Below, piece by piece: positions 31,944-41,774 of a stretch of 64,000 nucleotides of DNA (position 1 is the first letter of the stretch; the number at the start of each line of letters is the position of its first letter). The notes beneath the pieces were generated by a model. It was given only the letters and a program-made list of their open reading frames with translations, searched no databases and had not been told where the DNA came from. Location of the stretch: positions 449,863 to 513,862 of the forward strand of contig NZ_CP034876.1 of NCBI RefSeq assembly GCF_005081705.1, written 5' to 3'. Source of the stretch: Buchnera aphidicola (Hyperomyzus lactucae) (lineage in GTDB: Bacteria; Pseudomonadota; Gammaproteobacteria; Enterobacterales; Enterobacteriaceae). Made by a program: the position numbers and the translations under genes.

Positions 31944-33263
31944 ATGAAATTTATATACATAAAAACTTGGGGTTGTCAAATGAATGAATATGATTCATCT
32001 ATGATAATCTCTTTATTACAAAAAAAAAATGAATATTCACTCACTGAATCCGTAGAAAATGCTGACATTTTAATATTAAACACTTGTTCAATTAGAGAAA
32101 AAGCTCAAGAAAAACTGTTCCATCAACTAGGAAGATGGAAAAAAATAAAAAACAAAAACCCTGAAGTTATTATTGCTGTAGGAGGTTGTGTAGCAACTCA
32201 AGAAGGTAAGGAAATTTTTAAAAGAGCAAATTATGTAGATATTATATTTGGCACTCAGACTTTACATAGATTGCCAAAAATGATTACTGAAGTAGAAAAA
32301 CATAGAAACTTATCTATAGATATTAGTTTTCCTAAATTAGAAAAATTTAAATATTTTTTACAACCTAAAAAAACAGGATATACAGCATCTATTTCTATTA
32401 TGGAAGGATGTAATAAATACTGTTCATTTTGTGTAGTACCTTATACGAGAGGAAATGAAATAAGTCGTCCATGTGATGATGTTCTATTTGAAATATCAAT
32501 GTTAGCAGAAAATGGTGTAAGAGAAATAAACTTATTAGGACAAAATGTCAATGCATATCAAGGTCCAACCTTTGATGGAAAAGTTTGTTATTTTTCAGAA
32601 CTAATAAGATTAGTAGCAGAAATAGATGGTATCGATAGAATACGTTTTACTACTAGTAATCCATTAGAATTTACTGATGACATTATTGAAGTATATAAAG
32701 ATACACCAAAATTAGTAAGTTTCTTACACCTTCCCGTACAAAGTGGTTCTAATAAAATACTCAATTTGATGAAACGTTCATATACAGTAGAAGAATATGA
32801 GTCTATTATTAAAAAATTAATCATTGCTAGACCTAATATTCAGATTAGTTCTGATTTTATTGTAGGATTTCCTGGAGAATCTGAAAGAGATTTTCAAGAA
32901 ACTATTCTGTTGATAAAAAAGATTAACTTTGATATGAGTTTTAGCTTTATATATTCTGCTCGACCTGGAACGCCTGCTTCAGAAATAGAAGACAATCTTA
33001 ATATTGAAGAGAAGAAAAAACGATTATATATTTTACAAAACCATATTAATGTACAAACCATGTCATGGAGTAGAAAAATGTTTGGAAGCATACAATCTAT
33101 CTTAGTAGAAGGTGTTTCTAATAAAAATATCATGGAATTATATGGTAGAACAGAGAATAATAGAATTGTTACTTTCAAAGGTTCACCGAATATGATCGGA
33201 CAATTTGCTAATTTAAAAATTAAAAAAATACATACACATTCATTAAAAGGCGAACTTATTTAA
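31944..33263 (+). CDS. miaB: tRNA-2-methylthio-N6-isopentenyladenosine synthase
   Basis: Radical-SAM methylthiotransferase that modifies A37 of tRNAs reading U-starting codons. The N-terminal domain carries the auxiliary-cluster cysteines in [19 protein letters not shown] and GGCVA; the radical-SAM CX3CX2C is CNKYCSFC; the C-terminal TRAM domain ends the protein. Length is 439 aa (E. coli 474, which has a longer tail). In E. coli ybeZ and ybeY follow; here ybeZ is missing and ybeY is next. Confidence 0.96.
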   Translation: MKFIYIKTWGCQMNEYDSSMIISLLQKKNEYSLTESVENADILILNTCSIREKAQEKLFHQLGRWKKIKNKNPEVIIAVGGCVATQEGKEIFKRANYVDIIFGTQTLHRLPKMITEVEKHRNLSIDISFPKLEKFKYFLQPKKTGYTASISIMEGCNKYCSFCVVPYTRGNEISRPCDDVLFEISMLAENGVREINLLGQNVNAYQGPTFDGKVCYFSELIRLVAEIDGIDRIRFTTSNPLEFTDDIIEVYKDTPKLVSFLHLPVQSGSNKILNLMKRSYTVEEYESIIKKLIIARPNIQISSDFIVGFPGESERDFQETILLIKKINFDMSFSFIYSARPGTPASEIEDNLNIEEKKKRLYILQNHINVQTMSWSRKMFGSIQSILVEGVSNKNIMELYGRTENNRIVTFKGSPNMIGQFANLKIKKIHTHSLKGELI

Positions 33264-33280
33264 ATAATTTAATTGAAAAT

Positions 33281-33749
33281 ATGAAAAACATTATTGTAAA
33301 CCTTCAAATTTGCTGTAAAAAAAATCAATATATACCAAAAAAATTACATTTTAAAAAATGGATACAAAAAATTTTATTAAAAAAAAAAAAATATTAATAT
33401 AATAACAATTCGTGTTGTAGATGAACTAGAAATTCAGTATTTAAACTATACTTATAGAGGCCAAAATAAATCAACAAATATTTTATCATTTCCTATTAAT
33501 AAATTTATTAAAATGAATCATAAATTATTAGGAGATTTAGTTTTATGTAAAAACATAATAAAAAAAGAATCTTTAAAATACAATAAAACCTTAGAGGCAT
33601 ATTGGGCACATATGACTATACACGGAACACTGCATTTATTGGGATATGATCATAAAAACAATAAAGAAGCAAAAGCTATGGAAAAAATGGAAAATCAAAT
33701 AATGTTATCTTTAAATTATTATAAACCATATACTTTAAAAAATTTCTAA
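33281..33749 (+). pseudogene. ybeY: Endoribonuclease YbeY, frame broken in an A13 tract (may be rescued by slippage)
   Basis: YbeY is a zinc endoribonuclease of rRNA maturation and ribosome quality control. The ATG at 33281 opens MKNIIVNLQICC and runs to thirteen A residues (33379-33391), after which the frame ends at TAA 33395-33397. Removing one A restores a 155-codon frame, exactly the E. coli length, through TIRVVDE, LNYTYRG, STNILSFP and the zinc motif HGTLHLLGYDH. A downstream ATG at 33513 would miss the N-terminal half. Conservation beyond the tract argues the gene is still under selection and may be expressed by -1 slippage. A sequencing error in the homopolymer is the alternative. 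Confidence 0.88.
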
Positions 33750-33830
33750 TCTTTGATAAAAAATATTTTAACTAATGCTTTTCTACCATAGAATAGTAAG
33801 ACATATATTTTAAATAGATAATCTAATACT

Positions 33831-34703
33831 ATGAGTGATAATCATTCACAAAACTGCGATAAAATAAATAGAAAAGGTTTCTTTTCTATTTTATTAAATC
33901 AAATTTTTCATGATGAACCTAAAAACAGAGAAGAACTATTATTATTAATTCGTGATTCAGAACAAAATGAACTTATTGATCAAGATACTTGTGATATGTT
34001 AGAAGGTGTCATGCATATCGCAAAAAAAAGAATCAAAGATATCATGATTCCTAGAACACAAATGATAACATTAAAGTTGAATTATAATTTAAACAAATGC
34101 CTTGATATTATTATTGAATCTGCACATTCACGTTTTCCAGTAATGAGTCCTGATAATAATTATGTAGAAGGATTTTTAATGGCTAAAGATTTATTACCTT
34201 TTATGAAAAATTTAACAAATATATGCCATATAAAAAATATATTAAGACCAGCCGTTGTAGTTCCAGAAAGTAAATATGTAGATAGAATGTTAAAAGAATT
34301 TCGTTCACAAAGAAATCATATGGCAATAGTAATTGATGAATTTGGAGCTGTTTCCGGATTAGTGACTATAGAAGATATACTAGAATTGATTGTTGGAGAA
34401 ATTGAAGATGAATATGATGAAGAACAATTGAATATTCGAAAATTACAAAAATGTACATTTTCTGTCAGAGCGCTTACAGAAATCAAAGAATTTAATGAAA
34501 CTTTTAATACTAATTTTAGTGATATAGAAGTAGATACAATAGGAGGATTAGTAATGAAAGAATTTGGTCATTTACCAAGTCGTGGTGAAAGTATTAATAT
34601 TAATGGATACTCTTTTAAAGTATCTATAGCAGATAGTAGAAAAGTAATACAAATACATGTAACAGTTCCAGAAAATAAAACACCAAATTTGTCAGAAATA
34701 TAA
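33831..34703 (+). CDS. ybeX: CorC/YbeX CBS-domain protein
   Basis: Cytoplasmic protein associated with Mg2+/Co2+ efflux and, in E. coli, with ribosome metabolism of the miaB-ybeZ-ybeY-ybeX operon. Paired CBS domains (about residues 65-190: IMIPRTQMITLK, SRFPVMSPD, AIVIDEFGAVSGLVTIEDI) precede a CorC_HlyC domain. Length is 290 aa (E. coli 292); no membrane segments. In E. coli lnt follows; here leuS follows, so lnt is missing from this site. Which of the two roles applies here cannot be read from sequence. Confidence 0.9.
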   Translation: MSDNHSQNCDKINRKGFFSILLNQIFHDEPKNREELLLLIRDSEQNELIDQDTCDMLEGVMHIAKKRIKDIMIPRTQMITLKLNYNLNKCLDIIIESAHSRFPVMSPDNNYVEGFLMAKDLLPFMKNLTNICHIKNILRPAVVVPESKYVDRMLKEFRSQRNHMAIVIDEFGAVSGLVTIEDILELIVGEIEDEYDEEQLNIRKLQKCTFSVRALTEIKEFNETFNTNFSDIEVDTIGGLVMKEFGHLPSRGESININGYSFKVSIADSRKVIQIHVTVPENKTPNLSEI

Positions 34704-34792
34704 CAATATTTTTTAAAAAAAATATAGTGCTATTTATTTTAAAATTAATAAATATTATTTTTGTTAAAAATTTTATTTCAGAGATAATAAAG

Positions 34793-37372
34793 ATGGAAAA
34801 AGAATATTCCCCAAAAAAAATAGAACCTTTCGTACAAGAATATTGGAAAAAAAATAAAACTTTTCAAGTTAATGAAAACTCTAAAAAAGAAAAATATTAT
34901 TGTCTTCCTATGCTCCCATATCCTTCTGGAAAATTACATATGGGTCATGTTAGAAATTATACTATTAGTGACGTTATAGCTCGCTATCAAAGAATGTTAG
35001 GAAAAAATGTTTTACAACCAATGGGTTGGGATGCTTTTGGTTTACCTGCTGAAGAAGCAGCTATAAAAAATGATACTCCTCCTTTATATTGGACTGAAAA
35101 AAATATAAAACATATGAAAAAACAGCTTCAACTACTTGGTTTTGGTTATGATTGGAGTCGTGAAATAACTACATGTAAGCCAGAATATTATCGTTGGGAA
35201 CAATGGTTTTTTACTGAATTATATAAAAAAAAATTAGTCTACAAAAAAAATAGTTTAGTAAATTGGTGCTCTTATGATAAAACCGTTTTGGCTAATGAAC
35301 AAGTTATCGATGGTTGTTGTTGGAGATGTCAAAATAAAATAACAATAAAAAAAATTCCACAATGGTTTGTAAAAATAAGAAGTTATGCTGAGTCTTTATA
35401 CCAAGATTTAAATAAACTTACTCATTGGCCTGAAAATGTAAAAAACATGCAGAGGAATTGGATAGGAAGAATAGAAGGATTTGAAATTACTTTAAAGGTT
35501 TTTAATGCTTCTGAAAAATTAAAAACATTTACTGATAGATTAGATACTATAATGGGTGTTACATATATTGCTATATCTCCTTGTCATCAATTATCTATAG
35601 ATTTATCAAAAAAAAACGAATCTATAAAAAAATTTATAAAAAAATATGAATATATTTCAAAAGAAGAAAAAGAAAAAATAAAATACAAGGGAATTAATAC
35701 AAATATTTTTGTTATTCATCCAATTACAGAAAAAAAAATACCTATTTGGATTGCAAATTTTACTACACAAGAACATGGAACTAATTCGGTTCTTTCTACT
35801 CCTGCACACAATGAAAATCATTGGAATTTCGCAATTAAAAATAATTTAAAAGTAAAATATGTTATTTTAAATCCAAATAATAAAGAAATTAAACCTTATT
35901 GCTCTTATATGAACATAAAAGGAATACTATTTAATTCAAAAGAATTTAATGGGTTAAATTTTCAACAAAGTACCGAAAAAATAAAAAAAACATTATTGCA
36001 AAAAAAAATATTAAAAAATAAAATTAATTATAAATTACAAGACTGGTGTGTCTCAAGACAACGCTATTGGGGTGCTCCTATTCCAATGGCAACATTACAA
36101 AATGGAGATATAATACCTATATCAAAAGAAAAACTACCTGTACTTTTACCAGAAATTGACAAAAAAAATCATTTATTAAAGCAACCTATTAATCCTAATT
36201 CTAAATGGGCTAAAATTTTTATCAAAAAACAAAAAGCTATTAGAGAAACAGATACTTTTGATACATTTATAGAATCATCTTGGTATTATGTAAGATATAC
36301 TTGTCCACATTTTAACACGGGAATGATTGATCCAATAGCATCAAAATACTGGCTTCCTGTTGATCAATATATTGGTGGCATAGAACACGCTACTATGCAT
36401 TTAATGTATTTTAGATTTTTTCACAAATTATTGCGTGATTTTAAATTAGTCGATTTTGATGAACCAGTTAAAAATTTATTATGTCAGGGTATGGTTCTTT
36501 CTGATGCTTTTTACGAAATTGATGAAAATTCTCAAAAAAATTGGATTCATTCATCATCAGTTTTAATAAAACGTAACTTAAAAGGAGAAATCATTAAATC
36601 GTATAACAAACAAGGAAAAGATTTATTTTATGCCGGAATGATTAAAATGTCTAAATCTAGAAATAATGGAATAGAACCAGAATTAATCATTAAAAATTAT
36701 GGTGCAGATACAATTCGTCTATTTATCATGTTTGCTGCTCCTGTAGAAGCCTCACTAGAATGGAAAGAATCTGGAATTAAAGGAATACATCGTTTTTTAA
36801 AAAAACTTTGGTTATTAGCTTATAATTACATTAATTTAAAAAATAAACATGAAAAAATAGATTTTAATTTTTTAAATGATAAACAGAACGAATTACTCTG
36901 CCAATTACGCAAAACTATTACTAAAGTTTCTGATGATATCAGTCGCCGGCAAACATTTAATACTGCGATTTCTGCAATTATGGAATTGGTAAATAAATTA
37001 ATAAAAGCTCCCATGCAAGAAAAACAAGATCAATCAATTATGCGAGAATCTTTAATTTGCATAATTAAGATGCTTTATCCATTTACACCTCACTTTTGTT
37101 TTGTTGTTTGGAAATACTTCTGTAAAAATAGTTCAATTGAAGATCAAAAATGGCCTATTTTTAAAACAAAAACACTTTCAAATAAATATAATATTATTGT
37201 TATTCAAATTAATGGTAAAAAACGGTGTACTATAAAAATTTCTAACAATTTAAATAAAGAAGAAATATTTTTACATGCAAAAAATCAAACTATTATTAAA
37301 AAATATTTACAAAATATCAACATTAAGAAAATAATATATATCCAAAATAAAATAATAAATTTTGTAATATAA
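34793..37372 (+). CDS. leuS: Leucyl-tRNA synthetase with degenerate editing site
   Basis: Class I synthetase that charges tRNA-Leu. HIGH appears as HMGH in YPSGKLHMGHVRN and KMSKS as KMSKSRNNG, both intact. The CP1 editing domain is changed: E. coli TTRPDT reads TDRLDT, and the GHDQRD segment reads AHNENH, so the two aspartates (E. coli D342 and D345) are Asn340 and His343. Charging should work; proofreading of mischarged tRNA probably does not. The ATG at 34793 gives 859 aa (E. coli 860). An upstream TTG at 34727 would add 22 hydrophobic, unaligned residues and is rejected. Confidence 0.96.
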   Translation: MEKEYSPKKIEPFVQEYWKKNKTFQVNENSKKEKYYCLPMLPYPSGKLHMGHVRNYTISDVIARYQRMLGKNVLQPMGWDAFGLPAEEAAIKNDTPPLYWTEKNIKHMKKQLQLLGFGYDWSREITTCKPEYYRWEQWFFTELYKKKLVYKKNSLVNWCSYDKTVLANEQVIDGCCWRCQNKITIKKIPQWFVKIRSYAESLYQDLNKLTHWPENVKNMQRNWIGRIEGFEITLKVFNASEKLKTFTDRLDTIMGVTYIAISPCHQLSIDLSKKNESIKKFIKKYEYISKEEKEKIKYKGINTNIFVIHPITEKKIPIWIANFTTQEHGTNSVLSTPAHNENHWNFAIKNNLKVKYVILNPNNKEIKPYCSYMNIKGILFNSKEFNGLNFQQSTEKIKKTLLQKKILKNKINYKLQDWCVSRQRYWGAPIPMATLQNGDIIPISKEKLPVLLPEIDKKNHLLKQPINPNSKWAKIFIKKQKAIRETDTFDTFIESSWYYVRYTCPHFNTGMIDPIASKYWLPVDQYIGGIEHATMHLMYFRFFHKLLRDFKLVDFDEPVKNLLCQGMVLSDAFYEIDENSQKNWIHSSSVLIKRNLKGEIIKSYNKQGKDLFYAGMIKMSKSRNNGIEPELIIKNYGADTIRLFIMFAAPVEASLEWKESGIKGIHRFLKKLWLLAYNYINLKNKHEKIDFNFLNDKQNELLCQLRKTITKVSDDISRRQTFNTAISAIMELVNKLIKAPMQEKQDQSIMRESLICIIKMLYPFTPHFCFVVWKYFCKNSSIEDQKWPIFKTKTLSNKYNIIVIQINGKKRCTIKISNNLNKEEIFLHAKNQTIIKKYLQNINIKKIIYIQNKIINFVI

Positions 37373-37409
37373 TTACAAAAAATATTTTAAAAAAAGTGTC
37401 ATTATTTAC

Positions 37410-38405
37410 ATGAAAAATATACATTTATATGAACTCAAAGAATATTTAACCAAAAGATTGAATTTTCTTTATGTATTTTTAGGAGAAGACTTCTTTTTAT
37501 TAAATAAAAGTCAAGAATTAATATTAAATTTTGCATCTCAAAAAGGATTTTTAGAAACATCTACAATAGATATAGAAAAAAATAAAGATTGGGAAAAAGT
37601 TATTTTGTTTTATAAAAAGAAAAATTTATTTTTTCAAAAAACCAGCTTAATTATTAATTTCATTATTAAAAAATTAAACATTGTTTTAATGAAAAATATT
37701 AATAAAATATCTTCTTTATTAAATTCAGATATTTTAATGATATTAAAATTCAATCACTTATCTCTTGCTATTCAAAAAAATAAATCACTTGCTCAATTAA
37801 AAAAAAATACTGATATAGTATCTTGTTTTACACCATATAATTTACAATTTATTAATTGGATTAAATACGAAATTCAAGAAAAAAATATAAATATAGAAGA
37901 AAAAGCATTGTTTTTATTATGTAAGTATTATGAAGGTGATACTTTATTTATATATAATGTTTTAAGTGTACTTGTAATAACTTGGCCTAATACTTATATT
38001 ACAGTCGATAAAATAAAAAAATTTATTATTGATTTTTTTAGTTTTCATCCCTTTCATTGGATCAATGCTATACTTGAAGGTAAAATAAAAAAAGCTATTT
38101 ATATATTAAATTTTTTCCGCAATCATCAATATGATGTTCTTGTTTTAATACGCAGTTTACAAAAAGATTTATTGAAATTAATTTACATGAAACGCGAAAA
38201 AAATATAAATATTAATATGTTTTTAGTAGATGAAAAAATTTCAAAAAAAAGATGCAAATTTTTTATATATGGATTTAAGCACATTAATTATAATGTTTTA
38301 TTTGAAGCGATACAAATGCTTGTAAGAATAGAAATGAACATAAAACAAAAAAATAATAGTGCCGTATGGAATCAATTACAAAAAATAACTTTAATATTAT
38401 GTTAA
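37410..38405 (+). CDS. holA: DNA polymerase III, delta subunit
   Basis: Clamp-loader subunit that opens the beta ring. Similarity is low but the length (331 aa; E. coli 343), the N-terminal FLGEDFFLLNKSQELI segment (compare the family's L-GDE-LL-ES) and the C-terminal collar-like helices fit HolA. The position between leuS and nadD is the E. coli one, with lptE deleted between leuS and holA. The protein is very Lys/Ile/Asn-rich, as expected under A+T bias. Confidence 0.86.
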   Translation: MKNIHLYELKEYLTKRLNFLYVFLGEDFFLLNKSQELILNFASQKGFLETSTIDIEKNKDWEKVILFYKKKNLFFQKTSLIINFIIKKLNIVLMKNINKISSLLNSDILMILKFNHLSLAIQKNKSLAQLKKNTDIVSCFTPYNLQFINWIKYEIQEKNINIEEKALFLLCKYYEGDTLFIYNVLSVLVITWPNTYITVDKIKKFIIDFFSFHPFHWINAILEGKIKKAIYILNFFRNHQYDVLVLIRSLQKDLLKLIYMKREKNININMFLVDEKISKKRCKFFIYGFKHINYNVLFEAIQMLVRIEMNIKQKNNSAVWNQLQKITLILC

Positions 38406-38433
38406 CTAACATTTTATATATCTAGAAATAAAT

Positions 38434-39077
38434 ATGAAAAAATTATATGCAATATTTGGTGGAAATTTTGATCCCATTCATTATGGACATCTTTACTTAG
38501 CTAAAAATTTAGCACAAGAAATCTCTATAGAAAAAATAATATTTTTGCCAAATAAAAATCCTCCTCATAGAGAAAAAAGCAAAACATCCATTGTAGATAA
38601 AGTAAAAATGATTAAATTTGCTATTAATAATTACCGTTTATTTCAAATTAGCTATTTAGAAACAAAAAAGATGAGGTTTTTTTACACTATAGATACGTTA
38701 AAAAAAATTAGAAAAAAAATAGGTCACTCAAGACCTTTATGTTTTATAATAGGGGAAGATAACTTAAAATCTTTTAATCTATGGAAAGATTGGAAAAAAA
38801 TATTATTTTACTCTCATTTGTTAATTTGTCCTAGAAATCATAAAAAAAAAGTAACTCTCAATTAGAAAATTGGATTAATTCTCATCTTGTTAAAGATTAT
38901 CATTTACTACATCAACAATCATGTGGATTGATTTTTTTTTCTAATACACCAATGATTGATATTTCTTCAAGTCAAATAAGAAAAAATTATTCTACCGGTA
39001 AGAATTCTCATGGACTACTACCATCAATAGTAAACAAATATATTCTATTAAAAAAATTGTACCATGACGAAGATTAG
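38434..39077 (+). pseudogene. nadD: Nicotinate-nucleotide adenylyltransferase, frame broken at an A9 tract (may be rescued by slippage)
   Basis: NadD adenylates nicotinate mononucleotide in NAD synthesis. The first frame (ATG 38434) has the adenylyltransferase signature FGGNFDPIHYGH and CFIIGEDNL, then passes nine A residues (38842-38850) and stops at TAG 38863-38865. The homology continues in the next frame (LENWINSHLV, then MIDISSSQIRKN, the second conserved motif) to TAG 39075-39077. Adding one A gives 214 aa against 213 in E. coli. The unbroken part alone would lack the ISSSxIR substrate motif. Either polymerase slippage restores enzyme, or the gene is newly dead, or the homopolymer was misread. 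Confidence 0.87.
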
Positions 39078-39078
39078 C

Positions 39079-39095
39079 ATCTCTTTTTTAGAGAT
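39079..39095 (+). terminator. Small hairpin with T tail after nadD
   Basis: ATCTCT and AGAGAT pair perfectly around TTTTT immediately after the nadD stop at 39077, followed by TTTTATATTATTT. Short stem, but the T-rich tail and position fit a Rho-independent terminator. Confidence 0.45.
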
Positions 39096-39158
39096 TTTAT
39101 ATTATTTATCATAATACAAGTGATATAATACTAATTTACAATACATTTAAATTGAACA

Positions 39159-39395
39159 ATGATAAAAAAAAACCATATTATATTGAACTTAATTGGTCTT
39201 CGATGTCCTGAACCAATTATGATTATTAGGAAAACACTTCGTAATATGAAAAAAAATCAAATAATATTAGTTATAGCAGATGATCTATCAACAACAAGAG
39301 ATATTCCAAACTTTTGTTATTTTATGCAACATCAATTATTAGAACATGAAATAAAAATTAAACCCTATCGTTACTTATTAAAAAAGGGATTATAA
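39159..39395 (+). CDS. tusA: Sulfur carrier protein TusA
   Basis: Accepts persulfide sulfur from the cysteine desulfurase IscS and passes it on for 2-thiouridine formation at the tRNA wobble base. The active Cys16 lies in [28 protein letters not shown] is the second conserved segment. Length is 78 aa (E. coli 81). tusE, at the far end of the relay, lies at 63.6 kb, so the pathway is probably complete elsewhere in the genome. Confidence 0.95.
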   Translation: MIKKNHIILNLIGLRCPEPIMIIRKTLRNMKKNQIILVIADDLSTTRDIPNFCYFMQHQLLEHEIKIKPYRYLLKKGL

Positions 39396-39439
39396 TGTTT
39401 TTATATAAAATCTTTTAAAGATTACATATAATAAAATAT

Positions 39440-39505
39440 TTAATATATACACATAAAATTTAATATATAGTAGTTTTATATTAAAATGTAGTGTATATAT
39501 TAAAA
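39440..39505. repeat. Long nested inverted repeat between convergent tusA and asd
   Basis: Outer arms TTTAATATATACAC (39440-39453) and GTGTATATATTAAA (39492-39505) are perfect 14-bp complements. Inside, TTTAATATA (39460-39468) and TATATTAAA (39478-39486) are perfect 9-bp complements with a 9-base loop. The left inner arm also repeats the left outer arm directly (TTTAATATATA at 39440 and 39460, 20 bp apart). The result is a two-level hairpin or cruciform of 66 bp. A bidirectional terminator or mRNA 3'-end structure is the simplest reading. Confidence 0.6.
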
Positions 39506-39541
39506 ACTGATATTATTATAATAATTGATAAAAAATTATAA

Positions 39542-40654
39542 TCAATTAATTAATATGTTTAACATTCTTCTTAAAGGTTCTGCTGCACCCCATAATAGTT
39601 GATCTCCTACAGTAAAAGCAGATAAGTATTTCGGACCCATATTTAATTTTCTTAATCGACCTATTGGTATATTCAATGTATTAGTTACAGCAGATGGAGT
39701 CAGTTTTAACAATGTATCTCGCATATTATTGGGAATAATATTAACCCATCTATTGTGAGTACTTATAATTTCTTCAATATTTTCTAAGGATATTTCTTTT
39801 TTTAATTTAATAATAAATGATTGACTATGACATCTAAGTGAACTAATTCGTACACATGTTCCATCAATTAAAACTTTATTTTTTAAACCTAAAATTTTAT
39901 TTGTTTCAGCTTGGCCTTTCCACTCTTCTCGAGTTTGACCGTTAGTCATTGCTTCGTCAATCCAAGGTATTAAGCTACCAGCTAAAGGTACAGAAAAATA
40001 TTTTATAGGAAAAAGAGAACTTCGGGATATTTGAGTTACTTTTTGTTCGATATCTAAAATTGATTTTGAACCATTTAACAAGTCTGTATTTACACTATTA
40101 AATAATGATCCCATTTGCTTTAATAATTCTATTACATGACGTGCACCCGCCCCAGAAGCTGCTTGATAAGTAGCAACAGAAATCCATTCAATTAATTTTT
40201 TTTCAAATAATCCACCTAAAGACATCAACATTAAACTAACAGTACAATTTCCTCCTATAAAAGTTTTAACACCTGTTTTGATTGAGTTTTTTATAATATG
40301 ATGATTAACTGGATCTAATATAATGATAGAATCACTTTTCATTCTTAAGGTTGAAGCTGCATCTACCCAATAACCTTTCCAACCATTTTTTCTTAAATAT
40401 GGATAGATTTTATTAGTATACACACTTCCTTGACATGTAATTATAATATCCATTTTTTTCAATAGATTAATATCATACGCATCTTTTAAAATATTATGTC
40501 GCACATTATTTATTACAGGACCATCTTGACCGGATTGAGATGTTGAAAAAAAAACAGGATTAATTTTTATAAAATCATTTTCTTCTTGCATTCTTTTTAA
40601 TAAAACCGATCCAACCATTCCACGCCAACCAACTAATCCAACAAGTTTTATCAT
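39542..40654 (-). CDS. asd: Aspartate-semialdehyde dehydrogenase
   Basis: Reduces aspartyl phosphate to aspartate semialdehyde, the branch point to lysine, threonine, methionine and diaminopimelate. The NADP loop [13 protein letters not shown], the catalytic Cys in [17 protein letters not shown] and the SSLRCHSQ segment are intact. The ATG at 40654 matches the E. coli start (370 aa; E. coli 367); a GTG four codons upstream (40666) is possible. It diverges from yhgN, the E. coli arrangement. Confidence 0.96.
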   Translation of the reverse strand: MIKLVGLVGWRGMVGSVLLKRMQEENDFIKINPVFFSTSQSGQDGPVINNVRHNILKDAYDINLLKKMDIIITCQGSVYTNKIYPYLRKNGWKGYWVDAASTLRMKSDSIIILDPVNHHIIKNSIKTGVKTFIGGNCTVSLMLMSLGGLFEKKLIEWISVATYQAASGAGARHVIELLKQMGSLFNSVNTDLLNGSKSILDIEQKVTQISRSSLFPIKYFSVPLAGSLIPWIDEAMTNGQTREEWKGQAETNKILGLKNKVLIDGTCVRISSLRCHSQSFIIKLKKEISLENIEEIISTHNRWVNIIPNNMRDTLLKLTPSAVTNTLNIPIGRLRKLNMGPKYLSAFTVGDQLLWGAAEPLRRMLNILIN

Positions 40655-40997
40655 TAGTAAATACACGGATTATTTTACATTGAAAATAACATTTTATTAA
40701 AATTGATAATAAAAGTACTTAAGGTAAAGATTTCCGGCTCCTGAAATAATTAGAAAAAATATTAATAAATACACATGTTATGTTGTAAATATATATCACC
40801 TCTAATAAGAGATTGAAAATTTTAATCAAAAATACATAAATAAAAAGATCTATTTTAAATATACTATAAATTATAATTTTATATTAAAAAAAAATTTTTA
40901 TATAATTAATTGTGAAAAAATTAATTAGTATATATTCAAAAAAATAAGAATTTTATATGTAAATATAATAAATCAAAAAAGGACACGATCAATTAAA
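40655..40997. other. 343-bp asd/yhgN divergent intergenic region
   Basis: Extremely A+T-rich; no tRNA, no plausible small coding frame and no lysine-riboswitch-like structure seen. A small CTCT-AATA-AGAG hairpin lies at 40800-40811, and one short less A+T-rich patch (TTTCCGGCTCCTG) near 40730. It presumably holds the promoters for both genes, but no convincing -35/-10 pair was found by eye. AAAGGA at 40977-40982 is a distant ribosome-binding site for yhgN. Confidence 0.5.
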
Positions 40998-41591
40998 ATG
41001 ACTGAAATAATTTCTACGACTATATTGCTAATTCTAATTATGGATCCTTTGGGAAATCTTCCAATATTTATGACCATATTAAAACATATAGAAGCTAAAA
41101 GAAGAAGAATGATAGTTATACGGGAAATGATTATAGCATTAATTGTCATGCTATTATTCTTGTTTGTTGGAGAAAAAATACTAATTGTTTTAAACTTAAA
41201 AACTGAAACCGTTTCTATATCTGGAGGTATTATTTTATTTTTAATCGCTATTAATATGATTTTTCCTTCCGAAAATAGTAACAGTAATAAAGTATCTAAA
41301 AATGAAGAACCTTTTTTAGTTCCTCTAGCTATTCCATTAGTTGCTGGACCATCTTTATTAGCAACATTAATGTTACTATCGCATCAATATCTAAATCATA
41401 TCTCTTATTTAGTTGGATCTCTATTAATAGCATGGTTCTTTACTGTTATAATACTATTATTATCTGGTTTATTTTTAAAGTTATTTGGTTCTAAGGGTGT
41501 TAATGCTTTAGAACGTCTGATGGGTTTAATCTTAATTATGCTTTCTACTCAAATGTTTCTTGATGGAATCAAGGCATGGTTTAAAAATTAA
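40998..41591 (+). CDS. yhgN: MarC-family integral membrane protein YhgN
   Basis: Polytopic inner-membrane protein of unknown transport activity. About six hydrophobic segments are seen, with the family's LLILIMDPLGNLPIF near the N-terminus and PLAIPLVAGPSLLATLMLL in the middle. Length is 197 aa, the same as E. coli YhgN. The divergent yhgN/asd pair is conserved with E. coli. A strong hairpin follows, so it is probably monocistronic. The function is not established for the family. Confidence 0.9.
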   Translation: MTEIISTTILLILIMDPLGNLPIFMTILKHIEAKRRRMIVIREMIIALIVMLLFLFVGEKILIVLNLKTETVSISGGIILFLIAINMIFPSENSNSNKVSKNEEPFLVPLAIPLVAGPSLLATLMLLSHQYLNHISYLVGSLLIAWFFTVIILLLSGLFLKLFGSKGVNALERLMGLILIMLSTQMFLDGIKAWFKN

Positions 41592-41671
41592 ATCTATATT
41601 TAGATCAAAAAAAATAAATTATTTTTCACTTTTCTAATAAGTTTTTTATTAAAATATGTTATTTTTTTAAT

Positions 41672-41696
41672 ACCTGTTATTAATATAGTAACAGGT
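41672..41696 (+). terminator. Terminator after yhgN
   Basis: ACCTGTTA and TAACAGGT form a perfect 8-bp stem around a 9-base loop about 80 bases after the yhgN stop, followed by TAAAATAGTTTTTT. T residues also precede it on the other side. This is the best GC-containing stem plus T tract in the window. Confidence 0.65.
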
Positions 41697-41774
41697 TAAA
41701 ATAGTTTTTTACAAAAAATCAAATTACAAATAATACTAAAAATTGAATATAATTATATTACACAAGGAGTTTTT

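Noticed and set aside
34727..34792. Hydrophobic N-terminal extension of leuS from an upstream TTG
   Set aside because: The 22 residues are unlike any LeuRS, whose start aligns with the ATG at 34793; the stretch is A/T-rich intergenic sequence that happens to be open.
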